From Enchytraeus crypticus (Eukaryota > Annelida > Clitellata > Enchytraeida > Enchytraeidae), in contig CAJHZI010000303.1 in the NCBI GenBank assembly GCA_905160935.1, positions 272,001 through 336,000 of the forward strand: a DNA stretch of 64,000 nucleotides, given 5' to 3'. The notes under the pieces were generated by a model. The model saw nothing but the letters and a program-made list of their open reading frames with translations, had not been told where the DNA came from and did no database searches. Position 1 is the first letter of the stretch. Every line of letters begins with the position of its first letter. Position numbers and translations under genes: made by a program. Shown one piece after another: positions 11,547 through 26,922 of the stretch.

Positions 11547-11550
<4 letters not shown>
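9723..11550. other. Element interior, right half, no gene seen
   Basis: AT-rich, with stops in all frames and a (GA)n tract at about 10899-10940. No coding or tRNA-like signal is supported. Confidence 0.4.

Positions 11551-11622
<72 letters not shown>
11551..11622. repeat. (TA)n microsatellite
   Basis: About 36 uninterrupted TA units. Confidence 0.95.
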
Positions 11623-11623
<1 letters not shown>

Positions 11624-11777
11624 CACATTTTTATGATAAATATAACAAATTTACATAATATTGATCTATGAGAAAAATGCTTATATATGAACATTTTACA
11701 AATGTGACATTTAGACGTTTCATATAAAAGGTTTGATTATTTGCATATAAGTAAATCATTTTTTATTACTGAACTCC

Positions 11778-12035
11778 CCTGTGTCCTGTTTGGGTAAATG
11801 CAGAATAAACCACCCGTAAACTGCACGTATCGTTAAAAGCGACTGTGAAAGGCAAAGGTGACTGTAGAAAGCAATGGAATATTGTTAAGCTGGTGGTTAA
11901 AATTAAAACGTGGCCAACGCATAGCCTTTACTGAAGAGATTAACTTATAGGAGTTCTCTGAGCAGTGTGAAAGCAGCATGTGAGTAAGAATTTGTGTGCC
12001 TTGGACCTGCCGCTTGACGGAGAGAGAGGCTGGTG
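11778..12035 (+). mobile_element. SINE-B copy, diverged
   Basis: Has the shared head (GTGTCCTGTTTGGG, AGAATAAACCACCCGTAAAC, TGCACGTATCGTTAAAAGCG) and a decayed tail (TTGGACCTGCCGCTTGACGG then AGAGAGAG). It inserted into the large TIR element after that element formed. Confidence 0.55.
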
Positions 12036-12549
12036 AACTACATATTTGCGCTAGTTAAGTACTTTAATGATGTTTAGCGAAAATAGAATATTTCTGTCAT
12101 TTGATAAAAATAATATTCTATAATGCCTTTTTTATTTTAATTATTTTTGCCATTTCATTTACTGTATAAATATCATAGGTTCCTAATAATTATAATAATA
12201 ATAATTAATAATAATATTACATTCCTGCTTAATTTAATAATTAATGGTAAGTTAACTGCTAAGCAGAATTTGAACTCTACAGAGTACACTGATTATTTAG
12301 ACATTAAAGGTAAATTTGCAATACATAGCAATGACTCCTTATCGAGTATGCGTTAAAAATTTTAGCGCTAATTTAAAAATTTGAACTAGCAGACAGTTAT
12401 AGTATTATCTACATTGAAGTTTTATAAAACAACACACAGAGAGAAAATTGTAATACATAAAATCATTTTAATAGTAATTTAAGACTTAGCTGTTGCGGTA
12501 AAATCTGTAAATTTTGAGTCAGTTGAATAATTATAACATTTGGATAAAT
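12036..12549. other. Downstream flank of the PC4 gene
   Basis: AT-rich, with a short (TAA)n-like stretch near 12190-12230. No gene is supported. The 69-codon frame at 12147 is low-complexity. Confidence 0.4.
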
Positions 12550-13782
12550 CTACAGATATACCCCATTTGACCCGAAGGGATAACATTCCTTGCATGCGAG
12601 TGCACTTATTTGATTGTTGTGTGTGCTGTCAAATGAGCACGGTAGTGCATTTTTAAATTCCGGATGTGTTTCTTTGATATTCTCAAATATATCGAGTAGA
12701 GCCTTCCACTCAGCGGATTGAAGCGCAATCCCCTTTCTGGTCGGAATAGGTTTAGTATGATTCTGAGGGAAGAAGTATTTACGTAGATTAACTAAGCTCC
12801 ACCCTGATCTGACCGAACAATATATTCCGCCACCTAAATGTACTTCGTGCACAAAATCCATCTTTGACTCCACATCCAGCAACTTTCTGGATATCTCAGC
12901 GCTGGCCATGCCCAGAATACAAAATCTAGAAGGGGTTAGCGCTACCCCTTTACGAGTAGGGAAGCCTGAATTCTTGTCATGCATCCTTATATGCACATAC
13001 TTGATATTGTTGAAGCAGGTAACAGACACAAATTTATCATTACCAAGATCGTACTTCTGAAAACATACATTTGCAGTAGTATTAGTAGTTCAATATTACA
13101 AATGAATATATTTTCTAAGTCTCAATCAACAATCGATAAACATAAAAGTTTTCAGTAGGTTAAGAAAGTCAGCCCTTATTGATTAACAAATTTCTCTAAG
13201 CTCAACAAAAGCACGGAGCCTACATCAATAGTGCACATGAAGGAAACTTTTAAACTAATTATTTGACAAGTATTTCCTAGTCGAAACAATTGATATACAT
13301 GATGTTCTTCTTCCAATTTAATTTTAAAAATAATAATAATAATAATAATAAAAATAAAAATAATAATAATTTTACAATGTCTGATTAGTAGCTATCAGCC
13401 CACCAAGTCTGTTCTCAATCTCTTTGCAGGAATTTCTTCATCGTTAGACATCTTTCTCTTTTGTATCGTCTACACAATAACATATATTGAATTATATCTT
13501 TGAACTATGATGTTTTAAGAAATAGCTACATTTATAATTTTTATTTAAATTTAAAAAAAAAGTCATAAGATATATCAATATTAACGATGAGTGGAATAAA
13601 AGAAAAACACATAACTAGATATTAGATATTGATCACTATTCCAACGTCAAAAATTTTCCTTATTGTTTTTCTTTTCTTTTTGATATCGACTCCATGCATT
13701 TAACACTATATGAAGATAGATTTGTAGGGATGATATTTTACTGTATAATGTAGGATTTCGCAATAAATAAAAAAGACAATGC

Positions 13783-13849
<67 letters not shown>

Positions 13850-14008
13850 TTTTCATTTAAACATATAATATTTAGTTTAAATCATACTTTATGATACATT
13901 TACACTAACCCTTTCAATCTGTTGAACTCCAGCGAGCAAATCTTCATCTGATATGTCACTGTCCAAATCTTCCTGGTAGTTATTATCAGAATCATGATGA
14001 GAAGACAT
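12550..14008 (-). CDS. Tandem PC4-domain protein, three exons, element cargo
   Basis: Predicted exons (minus): 13910-14008, 13404-13469 and 12550-13056. All junctions are phase 0 with GT...AG borders, giving about 223 residues. Residues 1-33 are acidic and 34-55 basic (PAKRLRTDL). Residues 56-105 form a first PC4 fold: YDLGNDKFVSV opens it and FPTRKGVALTP is its core. Residues 125-184 are a second, more canonical PC4 domain (VNLRKYFFP, then IPTRKGIALQSAEWKALLDI). The tail has Cys/His spacing HNNQ...CKEC that could bind zinc. PC4/p15 proteins bind single-stranded DNA and act in transcription, replication or repair; two domains in one chain could mimic the usual dimer. The gene starts about 320 bp inside the right inverted repeat and reads inward. 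No disabling mutation is seen. Splice sites are my prediction; the intron 2 donor (GTGGGC) is weak. Confidence 0.75.
13787..13848. repeat. (TA)n microsatellite in PC4 intron 1
   Basis: About 30 TA units in the intron between exons 1 and 2. Confidence 0.9.
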
Positions 14009-14329
14009 TGTCAATACTGCAGATTACTTTCGTTACTCTATTTCTTCAAGATAGCTGGGAAAATGATGATGATGTGATCACTTTGGTGTTTTTATAGCAT
14101 ATTTGATAACAACAAGTTTATGTCAGAATAGTTTAAAAATTAGGTTAAGTGATCTAATCATATGATGTAGTTAGTGAGGATAATACATATCTCAATTAGT
14201 AGTGAGAAATCTGAACTTTTCTAGTCAAATGAAGTAATTAGTGAGGTCAAACGCGCTCGACCTCAAATTGTCACGACTCGAGTTGACAAACCTACAGCTC
14301 GACTGTATGTCATTATTCAACGTAAATTA

Positions 14330-15273
14330 TTAAACTTTTGGCAGTTACATAGTATACAGTGTTACAGAGATAAAGCAAGGATAAAACTGCATAAATCGGC
14401 CGCAGATAAATATTACAAAATTGTACTTTCTGTATAAAAAGATTGCATGTACATGTATGTTAGAGATGAGCTTCTAAAACAACTATAAGGTATCAGAGTG
14501 TGCAAAATTTCACAAGTCAAAAGAGTATTCACAAGCGGTTATTTACTTTGCAATGAAGTAGACCGTGCTATTAATTAAATTCATCCTTTGCGTAATTAAA
14601 ATTTTATTTTATCTCGTATGCGAACGCCTCCGAATTCCCTCGCTGCCCTGACGTAGCTGCCCGAAACCGCCGCTCGACGTTGCCGACGACGCGCTGCCGA
14701 CGCGATGAGGAAGCCTACAATCGACGAAATTGACATCTTTGCGATACGCTGTTTTGCGAATTTCATAGCTTTTTTACTTTTAATGATGAAAATATAAGAT
14801 GGAGTAAATACATTAGAAAATTTTAAATTTAAGAGGCGCCATAATTGTCATGACTCACATGACGTAATTAACGAGATGCTCCACTTTCTAATAATTAGTC
14901 TGGATGAAATAAATTATTTATTATATTTAGAGTGAATCATCTGGTGAGAACCCCCTGCTCCTCTTAATAAAAACGAATAATTTACTTTGTCAAAAATTGG
15001 TTTGACCTACAATAGCGCTTCGGGGCTAATTAGTAATACCCACATAAGTGTTCACATCGGGCTAATTAGTACTGAGCGAGATCAATCGCTCTACTCGGGC
15101 TAACTAGTAATACATAAGTGCACACACGTGACACATACATCCACTAATACTTCGGGCTAATTAGTACGGGAAAGCATGTATGTAGGCTGATTAACTAGGT
15201 CAGCGCTTGATTAATAATGCACTTAGGGGTCAAAGGTCAATTTTGAGCTTCAAAGATTAACCTTATAACTACT
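14330..15273 (-). repeat. Right terminal inverted repeat
   Basis: Reverse complement of 3499-4437. It ends ...CCTTATAACTACT and is followed at once by the AATGTT duplication. Compared with the left copy it has a few substitutions and small indels. The CpG-rich block and the four subterminal motifs are kept. Confidence 0.85.
14596..14766 (-). CDS. Short basic ORF inside right TIR (identical copy)
   Basis: The second copy of the 56-codon basic frame at 4007-4177, with no nucleotide difference over 171 nt. Its start is 588 bp upstream of the PC4 gene ATG and on the same strand, so a transcript from this repeat could carry both. It may be a peptide, or simply part of a promoter within the repeat. 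Confidence 0.3.
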   Translation of the reverse strand: MKFAKQRIAKMSISSIVGFLIASAARRRQRRAAVSGSYVRAAREFGGVRIRDKIKF

Positions 15274-15279
15274 AATGTT
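15274..15279. repeat. Right target-site duplication, AATGTT
   Basis: Direct repeat of 3493-3498. Confidence 0.8.
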
Positions 15280-15332
15280 CTCTTACGCAAATGTGCACTT
15301 AGTGCACTCTATTTGTTATTACATATAACTGG

Positions 15333-15500
15333 GCTGAATCCAGTGGCGAAGTCGGTAAGATACTCGACCGCGAATTGACTGAGTTGATGGGGTGAGACAT
15401 TGAGCTGAGTCGGTGGCTCATTGGTAAGTAGTTTGACAGCGGATCAGTTGGTGCAGAACTCAAATCTGGGCTCGCCCTGCCAATGATATACTGTCCAGCA
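15333..15500 (+). mobile_element. SINE-A copy with internal duplication
   Basis: Starts as SINE-A (CAGTGGCGAAGTCGGTAAGA, TACTCGACCGCG), then repeats a variant A-box region (GAGTCGGTGGCTCATTGGTA) before the B-box zone (AACTCAAATCTGGGCTCGCC). It looks like two tRNA-derived heads fused. Confidence 0.55.
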
Positions 15501-16020
15501 ATTTGGCTTTATCTTTTAATCTAGCAGCCTATTGATCAACTGCTAGTATTCTACAACTGTTGTGGTATTCCATTCCCGTGTAAATCCTACAAACCAGTGA
15601 TCAATTTGTGTAAATATTTAACGTTTAGTCAAATATCAACAAATCTTTTCACGGCCCTATCTATTTTTGCCTATTTAGCCTATTCTAGCCGCCTCTAAGC
15701 CTGCTTCATATATCATACACTGGTGTGGTCATAAATAATTTTTTTATTGTTTAGTGTTGTTGTTGTTATTGTCATGTTATACTGTGCGGATCATTGTGCC
15801 TCATAGTTTATCATTAATCTGTTCTCGTATTACGTAAACATTCCAGAGTTCTAAAGAGTTGTCAGCGCTGATGATTAATATAATGAGGCGACTACACAAT
15901 AGGCTCAACCAGAGCTGATTAAGGGAACTCAATCTTTCACATCCCTTTAAATATAGTTATCAATTTAAATTATTTAGATCGAATTGTTTGAAATCTCTGC
16001 CAAACAAAGAGACAAATTAA
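15500..16020. other. AT-rich stretch, nothing recognised
   Basis: No frame or repeat match that I can support. Confidence 0.4.
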
Positions 16021-16029
16021 GCCTGATAT

Positions 16030-16036
16030 AATATTC

Positions 16037-16089
<53 letters not shown>

Positions 16090-16350
16090 TGCACTGCCAA
16101 GTGGCAGATTCAAGGTACATATTCATACTCAAAGTCTGCTCTCTCCCTCCATAAGAGCACTCCTTAGATCAACAAATTAATCCCTACGCAAAGTATATGC
16201 CTTATCCATACAGCTTATAACTTGGGAAACGTATAGCCCCCGTTGCCTTCCTCAGTTAGATTTATTAATTAACATTTAATCCTGGGGAAAATATTTCATG
16301 GTGAGGTGGATCCCCTCTTGCCATCCTCAGCTCCTGCCTTAGTCACCTGT
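16030..16350 (-). mobile_element. SINE-B copy with (GA)n tail
   Basis: On the minus strand: GAGGCAACGGGG-like body, CATAAGGCATATACTTTGCG, AGAGTGCTCTTATGGAGGGA, ACCTTGAATCTGCCACTTGG, CAGTGCATTTA, then a (GA)n tail of about 50 bp (shown as CT on plus). Nearly full length. Confidence 0.7.
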
Positions 16351-16560
16351 TACGTACACGAGCAGATTGTTTGCGGTTGCCCTATTCAGAAGTGGTTCAA
16401 CCACACCCGAGCACAACACGGGGAATATAATATTATAGTAATTATATTATAATTGCTTATAATATAACTAACAGGTTTGTAAGAGTGTAGATACATGCTG
16501 ACTGATATAAATTCTTTGACTGTTAAATAAAATCATGTTAGAAATCTATTGAGTCTAAAG

Positions 16561-16606
16561 TAGCATCATCATCATCATCATCATCATTATCATCATAATC
16601 ATCATT

Positions 16607-16665
<59 letters not shown>

Positions 16666-16707
16666 TGTCATTATCATCACCATCATCATCATCATCATCA
16701 TCATCTT
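16561..16707. repeat. (CAT)n trinucleotide tract
   Basis: Almost pure CAT/ATG triplets with a few CAC and TAT variants. The minus-strand frame reads poly-aspartate but has no start, splice or family context, so I treat it as a microsatellite. Confidence 0.85.
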
Positions 16708-16739
16708 CCCTTAAATAAAGCAGCAATCATTAAAAATTT

Positions 16740-17100
16740 ATCTTGGCCCCCTCTTCTCACTATTAACTAATCTCCAACAACCTTTTCGAGTGAATGCATT
16801 TGACAGGCACAATGAGGTGGCTAGTATTATCATGTAGGCACAATAGCGCCTAACTCAGGCCGGGCTACGTCATTAGATAGGTAATAATTAGATGCTAATA
16901 GATTTCCGCAGACTTCGAGACGAATTTAGCCTATTGTTAGAATGTGCCTATTAAACTGTAGCCTAGAGTTAATTTTGAGACGCACAATCGAATCGGTGAT
17001 ATCGGTTTGGTGCTATATTTGATTGAAAGCAAATCGTGAAAGAATCGCGTGACTATAAATAGAATAGGTTCTTTCACTGAAGTGTGAGTCAGTAGTGATG
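16740..17100. other. No gene or repeat recognised
   Basis: Moderately AT-rich, with only short ORFs. Confidence 0.4.
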
Positions 17101-17129
17101 ATTAGCATAGTCAGCCAAAAGTATGTAGA

Positions 17130-17215
17130 TAGTTTTATAGTTTAAAATAGTGGTCAAGAAGAAGAAATTTTATCCCGATCCTAGCTAAGGTGGTATTCAA
17201 GTGAAGATGCTGATC
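17130..17215 (+). mobile_element. SINE-D/LINE-D tail fragment
   Basis: AAGAAGAAATTTTATCCCGATCCTAGCTAAGG then ATTCAAGTGAAGATG matches the shared tail (TATCCCGACCCTAGTTAAAC, ATTCAAGGGAAGAAG). Confidence 0.45.
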
Positions 17216-17329
17216 ATGTTAAGAAAACAGTGAGCTAATTATTTAAATCAAGTTAGATCTTTTCTAATATTTTAATATTTTACTAATATTTTACTCATAC
17301 TATCGTTTGGGGTGAATCGATTTGTAGTG

Positions 17330-17408
17330 ACATGTGATGGGCGGACGTCCCTGACATCATCCTTGTATTAGGAATCGGACGTTAAACCGTTATTATTATT
17401 ATTATTAG
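17330..17408 (+). mobile_element. L2/CR1-like LINE 3' tail
   Basis: GTCCCTGACATCATCCTTGT, then AGGAATCGGACGTTAAACCG and (TTA)n. The same tail is at 20990-21080, 22055-22135 and, inverted, 60805-60875. Confidence 0.6.
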
Positions 17409-18044
17409 CTCCTAAAGATCAACTTTTCTGAATATTAATTAATTAGCAAGTACTGTTTAGTTTAGAGCCACCACGCGGTTTGGTTTAATTAAACCTTACC
17501 ATACTTGATAAATATTTTCATTGACTTTTGTGGTTTGTGATTTTATTTATTTATAATACATTTTAAAATTGATTTTAAGCGTATTTTTGAACGTGCTACA
17601 AATGTAGGACTCTATTTATACATTGCCTACATTAATATATTTTATCTCTATAAATTAAAAAGGTCGCTAGTCATAGGCGACTGCAATGTGTTGAGTATTA
17701 AAATTGTTTTGATAGCAGCAACTGAAGACAGTGAAATTCAAAATTTATTAAATATTAGAAGTTTAAAGTAAGCTGCTTATCATTTCTCTATTCATTTAGA
17801 TAATAAGTACTTTAATAAGTACTAATAAGTAATAATAAGTACTTTAATAAGTAATAATAAGTAATAATAAGTACTTTAATAGCTGTCAAGAATAGTTTAA
17901 TTATGTTTATTTATCGCATTGAATACGTTTTTATGTCGTGTCCATAAGAAGTACTTGCGTGTTTTCCGGTTGCGTTTACCACGCTATATTTTGGTGAAAT
18001 AAAGACTAAAATGCTATTTTATCGATTGATATTTAAAAATGTAT
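17400..18044. other. AT-rich with TAATAAGTACTT repeats
   Basis: At 17805-17880 the string AATAAGTACTTTAATAAGTA recurs in overlapping variants. Otherwise nothing is recognised. Confidence 0.45.
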
Positions 18045-18130
18045 TCGAAATACTATGGTTGAGAAATACTATGGTTGAGAAATACTATGGTTGAGAAGTA
18101 CTATGGTTGAGAAATACTATGGTTGAGAAG
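18045..18130. repeat. Tandem repeat, 5 x 16 bp
   Basis: Five copies of AAATACTATGGTTGAG, with A/G variation in the third position of the last units. Confidence 0.85.
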
Positions 18131-19580
18131 TCTACTATTTACAACATGTATTTAAAATACAAATTAAATTCCAGAGCATTTAAACTTAGTCTCATAACGG
18201 AACAGAAACATAGTCTTTAGATTTAACGGCACATAAATTGGAACTTTTATACAATATTTAGCATAGAGCAACACTCAAATTGTCTGATTTTTAAAAAAAA
18301 TTTTCCTAGCTCATATGTCGAAGAAAATGTACATACAAATTAATATCAAACTTTGAACACATTATCTTATCGACAAATAACTCCGGATCAATAACTGAAT
18401 AGTTTATTCGCCCAATTTTTTTATGAATATAGTAGTTATTTCCATTGTGCCTTTTAAGTGAAAACGTGTGAAAAGTGAAAACGCTTTGTAGAGCTGTGTG
18501 GGAGGGTGTTAAGTTGTAATCAGGCGTAGCTGAGAAATCCTTCACTGTAGCAGACAATGAAACCGTTACACCCAATTTACTCTTCAGTCTTTCTAATAAG
18601 CTCACTACCAGCATTATACGGTATTTCATAACAATAATTGCGCATTCCATTTCACCAGTGCATGCCCTTGAAAAAAGACTTTATGTTAAGTCGGTATGAT
18701 TGCTGTCAGATAATCCGATCAGTCTGATTTTTTAACCTTTAAGAATTCCAGGATTGAGTTCTAAAACTAGATGAGAGTTTACTGTATGGAGATAAAAGTG
18801 CCTCAAAAGAAACGTCATTCAAATGTCTGTAAGCTAGGCTGAAGGATCTTCTGTAAAAGCTTGTCTTTGAGAATTACGAGTTTCTACTCTTATACTCACC
18901 CAAGCTACCCCAAGACTAAACCACTGGGCTGCTGCTTTATTTAGACAATGCCATGTATATTACTGTATGGAAATGAGGAAGAACCTGTTCTTTATTACTA
19001 TGTTATAATAAACAGAAAAACATGTTCTTTATTACTATTACTATGCTATAATAAACAAGAAATTGTTCTTTATGACTTTGTAGAAATGAGAAAGAAATGC
19101 TTCTTTTTTACTATGTTGTAACTGAATTGTTTCTTAGAAGAAATGGTTCTTTGTTGCAATGCAGTAACAGAGAAGAAACAGTCAAATAAAGAAGCAGTTG
19201 CTACTTAATTTTTATATGAACTTCACGACGTCGAAAGTGTCACGTGAATGAGGTTGAGTGACAAACTCACAGACAGTTGCCATTGGTGTGAGGAATTTAC
19301 AGAGTTTTTATACGCTACCATGCAGAGCATTTCACGCTATCAGATCAAATTGTCAGTAGAGAAGAGCGCATAATACAAGTCACAAGTAATGTTGTTGTAC
19401 TTAGTTTTATTTCATATTAATAATAGCTTATTAACGCGTGATATGCTGTACAACTCTGTGTTAACTATACATGTATAATATATGCACGTATAGTCGTATA
19501 CTGTATACAATCATCTATGCGGTTAAGATAATTATTCATTTATACACGTACAATTATTTATAATTTTGCATAAATGTGCA
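18130..19580. other. No gene supported
   Basis: The open frame at 18306-18650 (minus, 114 codons) has no recognisable domain. Around 18960-19170 a motif GTTCTTTATTACTATG recurs several times. No transposon ends are seen. Confidence 0.35.
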
Positions 19581-19584
19581 AAGT

Positions 19585-19785
19585 CTCTTGGGGAAAGTCT
19601 ATTAAAAGAGGTCATAGAAGGTAGAATAGAAGGAAAAAGAGGCTAGGACAGGCCGAGATTAGGTGTGTTAGATGATTTAAAGACCCACTCATATGTGGAA
19701 AAGAAGAGGAAATCGGAAGACAGAGAAGAGTGGAGGCGTTATGTAACATGGACCTGCCAGTAGGAAGTGCACTAAGAGAGAGATA
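19585..19785 (+). mobile_element. LINE 3' end: reverse-transcriptase C-terminus plus 3' UTR
   Basis: In one frame 19585-19770 reads EVIEGRIEGKRG, stop, DRPRLGVLDDLKT, KRKSEDREEWRRYV. This is the typical basic, W-rich end of a non-LTR reverse-transcriptase ORF. The 3' UTR has GGACCTGCCAGTAGGAAGTG, CACTAAGAGAGAGA, which is the SINE-B tail. An internal stop and the missing upstream part show a dead 5'-truncated copy. Confidence 0.7.
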
Positions 19786-20390
19786 AATGTGCAGTTAACT
19801 TTGAAGTAGTGTCTGCCCGGGTCGCAGCGGAATGAGTCCTTATTAGTGCGAGTATAGGCAGGACGAGATTGGGATCATGAAATAGTGGGAGCGAATAGAG
19901 AGGCTGAATGGGGGGGGGGGGCTTAATTCTAAACCCAATATATTTATATGGACAAAGGGTTGAAAGTTGTGAGGGTGGCTGAACAGGGAATTTAAGGGGG
20001 CTTAGCCCCTCCCAGCCCTCTCCCCATACTCTCGTCTGTGAGGATAGGATGAGGCTACTAAGCAATAATTTATGAAAGTAATGCGAAACTACTTTAGTAA
20101 CCATATTTATATATTTGATTAACAGTAATTGTTAAATATTTGAATACATTTATTGATGCTAGATTGTTCTTATTGAATGATCCTGTTGAAATGGTCAAAT
20201 AGACTATATCCATGTTAACTTTGTTTCTATTATTTTCGTAATTCTCTGACAGATTGAACGACTTTCCAGGAGAAATTGAAATCAGTCTACGTTAGGTCTA
20301 TATCGGATTAGCACACTTGATATGGATTAAATGCTTATTTACTATCAGCTTAATGTAGTCTTAGCATCGGCTTAATGTTGGCTTAATGGC
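19786..20390. other. No gene supported; poly-G tract
   Basis: Includes a run of about 12 G at 19911-19922. The 110-codon minus frame at 19772-20104 is proline/serine-rich, overlaps the LINE tail and is probably spurious. Confidence 0.4.
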
Positions 20391-20407
20391 TGCTTAATGG
20401 CGAGGAG

Positions 20408-20443
<36 letters not shown>

Positions 20444-20484
20444 GCTTTTAAAGATTAGCAGGCAAAGCGTTCCAGATTGTGAGT

Positions 20485-20650
20485 GCTGCATAACGGTAAG
20501 ATATGGCATAACGGTTAGCGTTTTAGCGAGTGGTTGGGTTCAAAGCTCAACACAGTTAACAAATGATAGATACCCCTTGGGGCGAATTGAAGGTTAATCA
20601 TATACGGAAGATTGCTGTCAATTTGCGCTATCAATGGAAAAATAATTTAA
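20485..20650 (+). mobile_element. tRNA-derived SINE, SINE-C-related
   Basis: TGGCATAACGGTTAGCG resembles an A box, and GGTTGGGTTCAAAGCTC contains a B box (GGTTCAAAGCT). The 3' part (AAATAATTTAATGAACCATG) does not match the other families here. Confidence 0.45.
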
Positions 20651-20989
20651 TGAACCATGGAAAGGATTAATAGTACCCTACCTGTAACCTGCAAAAGCAG
20701 TCTCGTGGACCTGTAATCGGCCATGACACTGATAGCAGAAGATAAATCGTTGTAGGTTGTCATTAATGTGAATTTATCATGGGACTATGTACATGTATCT
20801 TCAGTTTTATTATTTTTACAAACTTTAGCCTAAGGAAAACTGGTTTACATGTATACATAGAAATGTGATTTCTGACAAATGCTATTAATTTGTAATTGAT
20901 TAATGTATGATAAATGTGTAATTGAATTGTCATTTTATTTATTATTTTTAATAATTACATTTATATTTATATTTCTTCGACATACTTTT

Positions 20990-21080
20990 TCTAATCGGTT
21001 TGGGTGAATTGGTCTCTTGTGATGTGTGCTTGGGATGTTCCTGACATCATCTCTGGATGAGGTAACGAACTGTAAAAAAT
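20990..21080 (+). mobile_element. L2/CR1-like LINE 3' tail
   Basis: TCTCTTGTGATGTGTGCTTG, then TTCCTGACATCATCTCTGGA and GAGGTAACGAACTGTAAAAA match the tail at 17330 and 22055. Confidence 0.55.
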
Positions 21081-21527
21081 ATTTGTAATTATTAAAAATT
21101 ACAAATAAAGTGAAAGTTCAATTACATATTTATCATAAATTAACCAATTACAAATTAATAGCAATTTTCAGATCTAATTTCTACGTACATTAAATGGAGT
21201 TTTATGTTCGTAACGATTAATTTAACGTTTAACATTTTATCATATTTTTCAATATTTTCTGGCTCATTCAAATTAAACCGCTTTTAATACAAGATATAAT
21301 TGACTTCATTGCAGCTTTAAGCTACAGTTTATATTTATGCAATAATATGCCAAGTAAATATTGGTTCAATAAGAAGTTATCAAATGCGCTTGTTATTTGT
21401 GTCATCTTAAACTCATTTCAGATTGTGACTCTTGGATTACTGTGATATATGAACAAAAAATGAATTATACAGTTAATATTTAATATTAACGAGTTTTATC
21501 ACTGTGCACGAATTATCACTGTGTACG

Positions 21528-21536
21528 TATATAAGG
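21528..21536 (+). promoter_or_regulatory. Probable TATA box of the DUF1647-like gene
   Basis: TATATAAGG lies 112 nt upstream of the chosen ATG. Transcription would be expected to begin about 30 nt downstream, near 21558-21565, giving a 5' UTR of about 85 nt. Inferred from sequence only. Confidence 0.4.
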
Positions 21537-21647
21537 AAATCTATATAAATATCGCACTGATATACAGCAGAATTGGAGTGTGGATTAATTTGCCTGACCT
21601 TGCTGAGCTCATGCTCTCGTTACTGTAGAAGTCGGCGGACTCTCAAG

Positions 21648-26038
<4,391 letters not shown>

Positions 26039-26780
26039 TAAGTGTCTCGCTTCCAAGAGTTTGGGATTGAAGTGTCCTGCTGTAGACAGCTATAAAATGA
26101 GTTCATGCAAATAATTGGGTCAAGTCATATTTTATTTATACCCAGTCTGATATCTCGCTCACCAGAAATCTATCGACAAACAGTCATTACATTCTCGAAC
26201 CTTTACTATTTCTCAGATACCACCTATCGTCTGAGCAGAATGTCTTCAGATCCACTGTAACTCAGTATTGCCCAGTATATACGTGTAGATATGTTGTACA
26301 TAAGGTACATGTAATTAATTTATTACAAATCTTACGGATTACTGTATAGACAGCACCTACAATACGAATAGAATGTTGTAGATTGTTGTAGATTGTTGTG
26401 TTGATATGAATGGATTGTTGTCCATGACAACATTGATCATGGAGTAGGTGAATGGCCGTTCACTGTTTAAGTTTTGCTGAGTCATGTTTAACCCATTCTT
26501 TCTGGTTTTATATTGAAATATCTCCATGAAGATATTAGCCGTAAATTAAAATTTCGTTCATTGAAAGAGAGGCCTAATTGGGCTTTAGTTTTTGTTTGAA
26601 ACGCAACAAGCAGCTTGCAAATTCTTATAATATTAGACATATCGTGAAGAAATCAACAAAATCCTGTGTACCACCGTCAGAGTCAAAGCAGGGAGACCCG
26701 TGTAGCCATACATATAGTTAAGATTAACAAGCTTTTACATCTTTTTTAATCTTATCCAAGCTTTTTTATCGACGTCGCTA
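26039..26780. other. 3' flank of the DUF1647-like gene
   Basis: No canonical AATAAA is evident in the first 300 nt, so the polyadenylation site is not placed. No further gene or repeat is supported. Confidence 0.4.
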
Positions 26781-26783
26781 CTA

Positions 26784-26922
26784 GCTGGAGCCAATGGCGA
26801 TGTCGGTAAGATACTCGACCGCGGATCAGTAAGTGCGGGGTTCAAATCCTGGGCTCGCCCGTCACTGACATCGCTTTCGAGTGAGGAAACTGACGTTAAT
26901 AGTAGCTTTACCAGCTTTTACT
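26784..26922 (+). mobile_element. SINE-A copy, near full length
   Basis: GCTGGAGCCAATGGCGATGT, CGGTAAGATACTCGACCG, B box in GGGGTTCAAATCCTGGGCTC, then GTCACTGACATCGCTTTCGA, GTGAGGAAACTGACGTTAA and TTTACCAGCTTTT. Confidence 0.8.

Larger units (their letters stand above)
3499..15273. mobile_element. 11.8-kb TIR element, Polinton/Maverick-like, with tandem-PC4 gene
   Basis: The outer ends are AGTAGTTATGAGGTTAATC on the left and its near-exact inverse on the right. The inverted repeats are about 0.94 kb and about 95% alike by eye, and a perfect 6-bp duplication flanks them. Polintons have 6-bp duplications, long inverted repeats and 5'-AG starts, but are usually 15-20 kb with polymerase B, integrase, ATPase, protease and capsid genes. 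None of those is visible here: the longest internal frame is a PC4 protein. The element is therefore a non-autonomous or decayed Polinton relative, or an undescribed class with the same insertion chemistry. The interior has since collected a SINE-C (8165-8395), SINE-B fragments and a LINE 3' end (9545-9722). Confidence 0.8.

Noticed and set aside
12550..13029. PC4 frame as a single-exon 159-residue gene starting at GTG
   Set aside because: Upstream codons KYDLGNDKF complete the first PC4 domain and a clear AG acceptor precedes them, so a spliced model is better.
3499..15273. Palindromic assembly artefact or segmental inversion as explanation for the long inverted repeats
   Set aside because: The 6-bp direct duplication exactly at both outer ends and the motif structure fit transposition. 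An artefact would not create AATGTT at both borders. It remains to be confirmed with long reads.
16538..16726. Poly-aspartate frame
   Set aside because: It is a (CAT)n microsatellite read in one frame, with no gene context.
21573..21647. Upstream in-frame ATG of the DUF1647-like gene
   Set aside because: It would add 25 residues ahead of a good signal peptide. The ATG at 21648 has the stronger context.
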